Assembly (NCBI GenBank): GCA_026984415.1
Contig: JALSSE010000416.1
Coordinates: forward strand, 1 to 7,541
Direction: 5' to 3'
Length of the DNA stretch: 7,541 bases
Source of the DNA: Hydrogenothermaceae bacterium
GTDB lineage: Bacteria; Aquificota; Aquificae; Hydrogenothermales; Hydrogenothermaceae
Shown here: piece after piece, positions 1 to 4,765 of the stretch
Layout: every line of letters begins with the position of its first letter
Numbering within the stretch: the first letter of the stretch is position 1
Program-made: the position numbers and the translations under genes
The notes under the pieces: model-generated
What the model saw: the letters and a program-made list of their open reading frames with translations, nothing else
Told to the model about the DNA's origin: nothing
The model's database searches: none

Positions 1-1360
1 AAACTTTTTCATTAATCAAGAATTTTCTTTTTAAATTTATAAATTCTCTTTCACTTTCTGGAAGTTTAGAAAGAAAATTCTCGTATCTATTTATTATACT
101 TTGGGTTGCGGAAATCTGATTTTTAATCTCATTTTTCATATTTTCAATAGCAAGCTTTATCTGTGATTTTAAGCTTTCTATTTTTTGTGTTTGTTTCTGT
201 ACATCTGGATGTAGTTCTGTAAATTCTACAAGTAATGCTGTTTTTTCTTCTATTGCTTTATTCAGTCTTTCTATTAGAGAAGATAAAACCGGGTCTGAAA
301 TTCCAAAAGATGCTATAGAAATTGTTTCCAAATTGTTGCTTTTTATTATATAGTTATAAAGGTTATCAATTAACCTTTGTTTTATCCTTAATTCTGCAAG
401 CTTTTTATCAAATTCACTTAATTTTTGAATTGTGGTTTGTGCTTCACTACTGATGTCCATTATTTTGTTTGACTTTTTAAAATTAGTTAGTTTTACTTCT
501 GCATCTTTTAAGTTTTTATTTATTTCCTTTAACTGTGAATCTATAAATTGAAGTTTTTTTGACGCTTCCAAAGTTTTTAATTCAATATTTTGCTTCATAT
601 ACTGGTCTATGAGTGTATTTACAAATTCATAAGCCCTTTGGGGAACGTTGTCCCTGTATATGATTTTCAAAATGTAAGAATCTTTAGAGGCTTTTATCAC
701 GTCAAGTCTGCTTAATACGCTACTAACGACCCCTTCTTTTGTATTAAGTTTGAAAAAATACACATTTTTAGGAACATCGATTGTTGGTTCTACTTTTATT
801 ATCCCAAGTCCCAAATCTATCAATTCACCAAATTTATGAACCTGTGAATATCTAAAATCATCTTTCAGTCCAATTTTAGACAATAAACCTTCTTTTGCAA
901 TTAGTTTGAATTTATTATCCCCGATTGGTACTATCTGGAATATTTTACTGTAAATTTCAGGGTTTCTGACAGCGTAAACTTTTACTATAAAAGGACTGTT
1001 TTTGTAAAGTTCTTTATTTTTAAGTCCATCTTTTTGAAAATAGCTTACCTGATATCCTAATTTTTCTATTGCTTTTCCAACTAATGAACGGGATTTTATT
1101 ATATCAATTTCTGTATCAATATTAACAATATTTCCACCTGTCAGTGCCGATAAAACTATATCTTTTGTTGCTGCACTTTGACTGGCTTCAGTAATTTCTA
1201 TTTTTGAATCTGTTTGATAAAGGGGTGTGGTTATATTTATATAAAGTAATGCTAAACCTACAGACACAAGAAAAATTAGAATAACTCCAAGTTTATGGTA
1301 AGTAATAGGTCTAAAAAACTCTTTAATATCCGTTTCTTTATACTGTGGATTTCTTTCCAT
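1..1360 (-). CDS. Wzz/GumC-type polysaccharide co-polymerase (chain-length determinant), C-terminus outside window
   Basis: The frame is open from ATG at 1358-1360 to the window edge, giving 453 residues without a stop. One hydrophobic helix lies at about residues 24-43, just after the short cytoplasmic N-terminus, as in Wzz domains. A long extracytoplasmic part follows. Residues about 260-430 are rich in Lys/Glu/Gln/Leu heptad-like sequence, indicating coiled coil, with the ELHPDVQ motif (382-388) typical of GumC/Wzc relatives. The last visible residues, LPESEREFINLKRKFLINEK (433-452), are the start of a GNVR-type segment, so the second membrane helix should follow outside the window. Family role: inner-membrane partner of the outer-membrane export protein, controlling chain length and export. 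Whether it ends in a Wzc-type tyrosine kinase cannot be seen. It starts 11 bp after the export lipoprotein gene, with a GAGAG ribosome site, so the two are probably co-transcribed. Confidence 0.9.
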   Translation of the reverse strand, partial: MERNPQYKETDIKEFFRPITYHKLGVILIFLVSVGLALLYINITTPLYQTDSKIEITEASQSAATKDIVLSALTGGNIVNIDTEIDIIKSRSLVGKAIEKLGYQVSYFQKDGLKNKELYKNSPFIVKVYAVRNPEIYSKIFQIVPIGDNKFKLIAKEGLLSKIGLKDDFRYSQVHKFGELIDLGLGIIKVEPTIDVPKNVYFFKLNTKEGVVSSVLSRLDVIKASKDSYILKIIYRDNVPQRAYEFVNTLIDQYMKQNIELKTLEASKKLQFIDSQLKEINKNLKDAEVKLTNFKKSNKIMDISSEAQTTIQKLSEFDKKLAELRIKQRLIDNLYNYIIKSNNLETISIASFGISDPVLSSLIERLNKAIEEKTALLVEFTELHPDVQKQTQKIESLKSQIKLAIENMKNEIKNQISATQSIINRYENFLSKLPESEREFINLKRKFLINEKV

Positions 1361-1371
1361 ATTTATCTCTC

Positions 1372-2139
1372 TTACTGACTTAAATATTTTATCTGTACAA
1401 ATGGTTGTAATATTTCACTTATTAACTGTAAAGGAGGTCTAATTTCATTAATTCTCACATTTACTTTTCTCATTTTGTTTGGTGGAACATAAACTATATC
1501 ATTTGGCTGTAAAAAGAGGTCTGTTGCTTTTAGTTTATTTAAATTAGTAAGGTCTACATATTTAACTTCAGGGTTGCTCAGGTCTCCTCTTATAATCATC
1601 ACCCTGTTTCTTAGACTGTAAATGTTAAAATCACCTGCCCTTGCTATTGCTTCTATCAAAGTCATTCTTTCATCAAATAAAGGAACATTTCCCGGTTTAT
1701 TTACTTCTCCAAGGACATAAACCCTCTGATTTAGTATCTCAACATAAACCCTTGGCTTTTTCACGTATTTAGATAACTTTTCTTCAATTAAATTTTTTGC
1801 TTCTTCTTTAGTTAAACCAGAAACTTTTATTTCATCAATTAATGGTAAAGTTATTGTTCCCCTTGGCGAAACCAAAACACCATCCTGTCTTGTTGTATAA
1901 AAAGTTGCAGATTCTAATTTTCCTGTACTTAGCTCTGGATGTCCAAAAACAATAACAGAAACCCTATCACCAGGAGCTATTTTGTATTCATAGATTATTC
2001 TTTTAATCTCTTTTTTTTCTTCTGTTTTTGTAGTTTTAGACTTTTTTTCTTGAAATAAGGCGTAATTATCCTTTGTTGCACAGCCACTTATAATAAAAAC
2101 ATTCAAAAGAAATAATAAAAATACCTTTTTATTAAACAT
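1372..2139 (-). CDS. Wza-family outer-membrane polysaccharide export lipoprotein (short OPX protein)
   Basis: 255 residues. A basic N-terminus and hydrophobic stretch lead to a lipobox I17-S-G-C20, so a lipoprotein signal peptide with Cys20 as the lipidated residue is likely. A Lys/Glu/Thr-rich linker follows (about 23-48). The polysaccharide export domain spans about 50-137 (YKIAPGD at 52-58, GTITLPLI at 94-101, SGLTKEEA at 107-114). One SLBB domain follows at about 138-220 (VYVLGEVNKPGNVPL, then LIEAIARAGD). A tail of about 34 residues could supply the outer-membrane helix. At 255 residues it is much shorter than E. coli Wza (about 379), with only one clear SLBB domain. Family role: periplasm-spanning/outer-membrane channel that docks on the co-polymerase encoded next. 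The ATG is preceded by AGGA at a usable distance, and a sigma70-like promoter lies upstream. Confidence 0.93.
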   Translation of the reverse strand: MFNKKVFLLFLLNVFIISGCATKDNYALFQEKKSKTTKTEEKKEIKRIIYEYKIAPGDRVSVIVFGHPELSTGKLESATFYTTRQDGVLVSPRGTITLPLIDEIKVSGLTKEEAKNLIEEKLSKYVKKPRVYVEILNQRVYVLGEVNKPGNVPLFDERMTLIEAIARAGDFNIYSLRNRVMIIRGDLSNPEVKYVDLTNLNKLKATDLFLQPNDIVYVPPNKMRKVNVRINEIRPPLQLISEILQPFVQIKYLSQ

Positions 2140-2170
2140 AACTTAGATTTCCTATTTTTAATTTTAAATA

Positions 2171-2199
2171 ATACTACTTTCTTTTCCTTTACTTTTCAA
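2171..2199 (-). promoter_or_regulatory. Putative sigma70 promoter for the export lipoprotein and co-polymerase genes
   Basis: On the minus strand TTGAAA (2199-2194) and TAGTAT (2176-2171) are separated by exactly 17 bp. The -35 hexamer matches consensus at 5 of 6 positions and the -10 at 4 of 6. The predicted start near 2164 leaves a leader of about 25 nt containing AGGA before the ATG at 2139. It lies in the 96-bp gap after the transferase gene, so these two genes may have an independent promoter besides any read-through from upstream. Confidence 0.45.
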
Positions 2200-2215
2200 T
2201 AATTAATTAATTATT
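2198..2215. repeat. Perfect 18-bp AT-only palindrome abutting the -35 element
   Basis: AATAATTAATTAATTATT is its own reverse complement. On the minus strand it lies immediately upstream of, and overlaps by 2 bp, the putative TTGAAA -35 hexamer. That is where an UP element for the RNA polymerase alpha subunit, or a regulator site, would lie. Because it is pure A/T in an AT-rich genome, chance is a real alternative. It has no GC stem and no T-tract and is not a convincing terminator for the transferase gene. Confidence 0.4.
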
Positions 2216-2235
2216 CGGTACATAAAGTTTAGAAA

Positions 2236-3279
2236 TTAGAGGAAACTTCTCAATTTAAGGCTTAAACCTGAAGCTACTTTAGTAATGTTATGTGATTTGA
2301 ACCCAATAACTCCCATGTATACAAATATATAAAATAGGATAAATAAAGCAGCTAAAGCTGTGAGTATAACAGTATGTTCTCTTAAGTAAATAGCCATAAA
2401 GTCAAATACTGCAACAGCACTTAGTATCAGAACCGTTGTTTTTGGATTTGATTTAACAACCCTTTTGCAAAGTAAAGAATGGAGATGTAGTTTATCTGCT
2501 TCCATTGCACCTTTTTTCATTATAAATTTTCTTCTGTATATTGAAAATACAACTTCCCAGATTGGGTATATTAAAATTAAAAGTGGAAACCATGGAGAAA
2601 CTTCTGGATGTCTATTAACCAGTAAAATTGCAAGTTCTGCAAGGGTAAAACCTAAAAAGTAAGAGCCACCATCTCCTAAAAATATTTTTCCTAAAGGGAA
2701 GTTAAGCAGTAAAAATCCAAAAGTAGCAAAAATTAGAACAAATGCAATATAAACTAACTGCATATCATTGTATAAGTAAGCAACATAACCAAAAGATAAA
2801 AATGATAAAACTGCAACGCCTGCGGCCAATCCATTTAATCCGTCTATAATGTTGATAGCATTAATAACACCGACAACACCAAACAATGTGAATATAATTC
2901 CAATTATGAATGGAAGTTTAAAATAACCAATATCGTAAACAACAGCATCTAACAGTAAAATTGAAGCAACTGCTGATAAAATCATTATTCCCAATCTTAT
3001 TTTAGGGTTTAAATCTTTTATTACATCCTCTAAAAAACCTGCAATAAAAGCTGGAACAGCAGACAGGAAAAATAGTAAAGAAACAGGAAGGTTAATCATA
3101 CTTATTGAAGCTACAAATATACCGACACCTCCTGCCCTTGGAGTAGGAACATTATGTATACCATGGCTTTTTTTAGAATGGTCATCTATAAAAATATTTG
3201 TACGTTTAGATAACATCCATATTAATAAATTAATTCCGACTGCAATTCCTGATATGTATAGAACCTGTTCTAAGTGCAT
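2236..3279 (-). CDS. WecA/MraY-superfamily undecaprenyl-phosphate sugar-1-phosphate transferase (glycosyltransferase family 4 type)
   Basis: 347 residues from the ATG at 3277-3279, chosen because AGGAGGG lies 6 nt upstream. An in-frame ATG at 3333 lies inside a sigma54 promoter and has no ribosome site. The protein is a polytopic membrane protein of roughly ten helices. Superfamily motifs in order: IDDHSKKSHG (31-40) with NVPTPRAGGVGIF (43-55); GFLEDVIKDL (81-90), corresponding to the DD metal-binding motif but with Glu84 in place of the first Asp; INAINIIDGLNGLAAG (139-154) with Asp146; FLGDGGSYFLG (200-210); and ADKLHLHSLL (261-270) on a cytoplasmic loop. Family role: transfer of a sugar-1-phosphate from a UDP-sugar to undecaprenyl phosphate, the first step of O-antigen or exopolysaccharide assembly. 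The His-containing loop favours a WecA/WbpL-like enzyme over MraY. The sugar cannot be read from sequence. It lies upstream of the export genes and is divergent from coaE. Confidence 0.88.
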   Translation of the reverse strand: MHLEQVLYISGIAVGINLLIWMLSKRTNIFIDDHSKKSHGIHNVPTPRAGGVGIFVASISMINLPVSLLFFLSAVPAFIAGFLEDVIKDLNPKIRLGIMILSAVASILLLDAVVYDIGYFKLPFIIGIIFTLFGVVGVINAINIIDGLNGLAAGVAVLSFLSFGYVAYLYNDMQLVYIAFVLIFATFGFLLLNFPLGKIFLGDGGSYFLGFTLAELAILLVNRHPEVSPWFPLLILIYPIWEVVFSIYRRKFIMKKGAMEADKLHLHSLLCKRVVKSNPKTTVLILSAVAVFDFMAIYLREHTVILTALAALFILFYIFVYMGVIGFKSHNITKVASGLSLKLRSFL

Positions 3280-3285
3280 CACTAA

Positions 3286-3292
3286 CCCTCCT
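3286..3292 (-). promoter_or_regulatory. Strong ribosome binding site that sets the transferase start
   Basis: The minus strand reads AGGAGGG, six nucleotides before the ATG at 3277-3279. It is close to an ideal Shine-Dalgarno sequence. The upstream in-frame ATG (3331-3333) has nothing comparable, so translation is placed at 3279. Confidence 0.85.
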
Positions 3293-3315
3293 ACTACTTT
3301 TCTTATAGCTTTATA

Positions 3316-3333
3316 TAGCAAGAAATGTGCCAA
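3316..3333 (-). promoter_or_regulatory. Sigma54 (RpoN) promoter for the transferase gene
   Basis: The minus strand reads TTGGCACATTTCTTGCTA. It contains TGGCAC, then 5 bp, then TTGC, exactly the -24/-12 layout of the sigma54 consensus (YTGGCACGRNNNTTGCW). Only the G and R after TGGCAC differ. With the GC dinucleotide at -12, transcription would start near 3306. That leaves about 27 nt before the ATG at 3279, with the AGGAGGG ribosome site inside it. An A/T-rich -10-like TATATA (3312-3317) overlaps, so an additional weak sigma70 promoter cannot be excluded. A sigma54 promoter needs an enhancer-binding ATPase; candidate sites lie upstream. Confidence 0.75.
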
Positions 3334-3344
3334 TATGTAAGTTA

Positions 3345-3358
3345 TTGATATAAATCAA
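3345..3358. promoter_or_regulatory. FNR/CRP-family palindrome TTGAT-N4-ATCAA
   Basis: TTGATATAAATCAA is a perfect match to the FNR/Anr consensus, and the symmetry extends one base each side (3344-3359). Its centre at 3351.5 is about 45 bp upstream of the predicted sigma54 start (near 3306), between that promoter and the 17-bp boxes. It could be a site for an FNR-type oxygen or nitric-oxide sensor, acting on an overlapping sigma70 promoter or by interfering with enhancer looping. The half AATCAATTTT (3353-3362) also partly resembles an IHF site. The regulator is not in the window. Confidence 0.55.
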
Positions 3359-3384
3359 TTTTTATTTATAAGGATTTTTCTTAG

Positions 3385-3401
3385 TGTAAAAACTATTTAC
3401 A
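3385..3401. promoter_or_regulatory. Operator-like box 1, TGTAAA-N5-TTTACA
   Basis: TGTAAAAACTATTTACA is a 6-bp inverted repeat around 5 bp, one of three such 17-bp elements in this intergenic region. Its centre (3393) lies about 87 bp upstream of the predicted sigma54 start, a usual place for an enhancer-binding-protein site. A degenerate copy (TGTAAACTATTGAAT, 3422-3436) follows 37 bp away. The binding protein is unknown. The shape also fits TGTNA-N7-TNACA, the TnrA/GlnR pattern, and is one base shorter in spacing than the TyrR box. Confidence 0.55.
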
Positions 3402-3456
3402 TCTTTATTTAGGTGAGTATTTGTAAACTATTGAATTTGAAGGAAAACTTTAAAAG

Positions 3457-3473
3457 TGTAAAATCTTTTTACA
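3457..3473. promoter_or_regulatory. Operator-like box 2, TGTAAA-N5-TTTACA
   Basis: TGTAAAATCTTTTTACA is a 7-bp inverted repeat around 3 bp with the same outer hexamers and length as box 1. Only one base separates it from box 3. Its centre is about 159 bp upstream of the predicted sigma54 start and about 61 bp upstream of the predicted coaE start. It is the first half of a larger dyad: GTGTAAAA at 3456-3463 mirrors TTTTACAC at 3493-3500. Confidence 0.6.
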
Positions 3474-3474
3474 A

Positions 3475-3491
3475 TGTAAAATTTTTTTACA
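3475..3491. promoter_or_regulatory. Operator-like box 3, TGTAAA-N5-TTTACA
   Basis: TGTAAAATTTTTTTACA is the third copy, centred at 3483. It is 18 bp from the centre of box 2 and about 43 bp upstream of the predicted coaE transcription start, where it would cover the -35 region. A further half-site, TTTACA at 3494-3499, lies between it and the coaE -10. The cluster could therefore serve the coaE promoter, the divergent sigma54 promoter (about -177), or both. Confidence 0.6.
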
Positions 3492-3510
3492 GTTTTACAC
3501 CTATTTCCAA

Positions 3511-3519
3511 TGTTATAAT
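3511..3519 (+). promoter_or_regulatory. Extended -10 promoter for coaE
   Basis: TGTTATAAT contains a perfect TATAAT (3514-3519) preceded by the TGN extended -10 motif. No recognisable -35 hexamer exists at 16-18 bp (AGTTTT at 17 bp). An extended -10 promoter can work without one, or with an activator bound at box 3. The predicted start near 3526 gives a leader of about 28 nt to the coaE ATG. Confidence 0.65.
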
Positions 3520-3553
3520 ACTGAATACTAAATAACTTAAAAGGTTTTTGTAA

Positions 3554-4156
3554 ATGCTAAAGGTAGGGTTAACCGGTTCAATAGCAACTGGAAAATCAAC
3601 AGTTGAAAGTATTTTTAAAGAGTTAGGAGTTCCAGTAATTGATGCAGATGAAGTTGTTCATAAACTTTTAAAAGAAGAAAAAATTAAAAATAAATTTGTT
3701 GAAATATTAGGAAATGTTTTAGATGAAAAAGGAGAAATAGATAGAAAAAAAGTAGCAAAAATTATTTTTTCAAATCAAGAAAAGAGAAAAGAAATTGAAA
3801 AGATAATACATCCAGAGGTTTTTAAATATATACAGAACTGGATAAAGGAAAAAGAGAAAGAGAATCATGACTTTGTTATTGTTTCAGTTCCACTTATGAT
3901 TGAAACAGGAAGTTATAAAAATTACGATAAAATTATTGTCGTGTATGCACCAAAAGAAATTCAGTTAAAAAGACTTAAAAAGAAAGGAATGTCAGAAGAG
4001 GAGGCTCTTAAAAGAATAAATGCCCAGATGGATATAGAAAAAAAATTAAAATATGCAGATTTTGTTATTAATAATACAGGAAGTATTGAGGATTTAAGAA
4101 AGGAAGTTGAAAAAATTTACAAAAAATTAAAGGAAATTTCCAGAAACTACAACTGA
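3554..4156 (+). CDS. coaE: Dephospho-CoA kinase
   Basis: 200 residues, a normal length for this cytoplasmic enzyme, which phosphorylates the ribose 3'-OH of dephospho-CoA with ATP in the last step of coenzyme A synthesis. Visible motifs: P-loop GSIATGKST (8-16, Lys14); VIDADEVVHKL (28-38) with the substrate-binding DAD; IHPEVF (85-90); VPLMIETG (112-119); lid segment LKRLKKKGMSEEEALKRINAQ (starts 138) with Arg140, Arg154 and Gln158; and ADFVINNTGS (168-177). The ribosome site is weak (AAAGG about 9 nt before ATG), but the P-loop lies correctly close to this start. It is the only gene on the plus strand. It is divergent from the transferase gene and has an extended -10 promoter with nearby operator-like boxes. 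Its last 10 bp overlap the convergent Yip1-like gene. Confidence 0.96.
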   Translation: MLKVGLTGSIATGKSTVESIFKELGVPVIDADEVVHKLLKEEKIKNKFVEILGNVLDEKGEIDRKKVAKIIFSNQEKRKEIEKIIHPEVFKYIQNWIKEKEKENHDFVIVSVPLMIETGSYKNYDKIIVVYAPKEIQLKRLKKKGMSEEEALKRINAQMDIEKKLKYADFVINNTGSIEDLRKEVEKIYKKLKEISRNYN

Positions 4157-4731
4157 TTCAAAAACTCTTTTAATAAAGGGTTTGTTACTATTATTTCTGA
4201 AAATAAAGCATCAAGAATGTATAGAATTAAATGGATACCACAGATAAAAATAAAGAAAATAAAATCTTTTTTCATTGAAATTTTTATATCAAAAATTACT
4301 TTTAGTCCAACATATAAAAGGTACAAACTATATATTAACCCTACATTACTTAAAATTCTTAAGGGCTGGTAAATATCAACAATGTCAGACAACCAGATAG
4401 GGATATAAATAAATAAGGAAAGTTTAAAAGCACTATCAAAGTTTTTATAATTTTTAAAAAGTATAAAAATAAAAAATAAAAAGCTGGCTAAAATTAGTAC
4501 AGACAGTAAGTCAAGAACATAAGTTGTTAATGAATATGTCAAAACTTTTTTAATAGGATAGTTTTCCTCTATGTAAAGGCTGTAAAAAGATAGGACAGGT
4601 CCAATCAAAGCAAATGTTAATCCGTAATTTAAAAATAAATCAACCTTAGATATTTTTAATTTAAATATCTGTTGCCACGTACTTTTAGGTTTTATAATTA
4701 GGTTAAAAGCTGTTTTGAAAATGGTCTTCAT
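4147..4731 (-). CDS. Yip1-like integral membrane protein of unknown function
   Basis: 194 residues with about five hydrophobic helices (roughly 34-54, 66-92, 101-118, 126-147, 155-177). The N-terminal signature LIIKPKSTWQQI (11-22, Pro15 and Trp19) before the first helix, Pro111 in the third helix region and the LIYSLYLLYVGLKVIF stretch (132-147) resemble bacterial Yip1-domain proteins. Their function is not established, and I assign none. The ATG is 34 bp after the rpoD stop, with the rpoD terminator hairpin in between. No Shine-Dalgarno sequence is visible before the ATG, so translation may be weak or differently initiated. It converges with coaE and overlaps it by 10 bp, with no terminator between them. 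Confidence 0.75.
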   Translation of the reverse strand: MKTIFKTAFNLIIKPKSTWQQIFKLKISKVDLFLNYGLTFALIGPVLSFYSLYIEENYPIKKVLTYSLTTYVLDLLSVLILASFLFFIFILFKNYKNFDSAFKLSLFIYIPIWLSDIVDIYQPLRILSNVGLIYSLYLLYVGLKVIFDIKISMKKDFIFFIFICGIHLILYILDALFSEIIVTNPLLKEFLNQL

Positions 4732-4733
4732 TT

Positions 4734-4760
4734 AAATAGAAAGGCAGGTTAAAACCTGCC
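4734..4760 (-). terminator. Intrinsic terminator after rpoD
   Basis: GGCAGGTT (4743-4750) and AACCTGCC (4753-4760) form a perfect 18-bp palindrome, giving an 8-bp GC-rich stem (or 7 bp with a 4-nt loop). On the minus strand it is followed by TTTCTATTT. It begins 5 bp after the rpoD stop codon. The tail is interrupted by C and A, so termination may be incomplete. The downstream Yip1-like ATG lies only 11 nt beyond the stem. Confidence 0.8.
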
Positions 4761-4765
4761 GATTA

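Noticed and set aside
2198..2215. Intrinsic terminator after the transferase gene
   Set aside because: The palindrome is pure A/T, has no GC stem and is not followed by a T-tract on the minus strand.
2465..2662. Small plus-strand frame opposite the transferase gene
   Set aside because: It lies opposite conserved motifs of the transferase, has no ribosome site worth noting and no recognisable product.
3280..3333. In-frame N-terminal extension of the transferase (18 codons from ATG at 3333)
   Set aside because: It coincides with the sigma54 promoter and lacks a ribosome site; the ATG at 3279 has an excellent one.
3353..3365. IHF site between enhancer boxes and sigma54 promoter
   Set aside because: AATCAA-N4 is present, but the following TTR is TAT; the bases are better explained as half of the FNR-type palindrome.
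3385..3491. TyrR boxes or TnrA/GlnR sites
   Set aside because: TyrR needs a 6-bp spacer and these have 5. TnrA/GlnR matches the pattern but belongs to Firmicutes, while the genes here look Aquificales-like. The motif is kept as unassigned.
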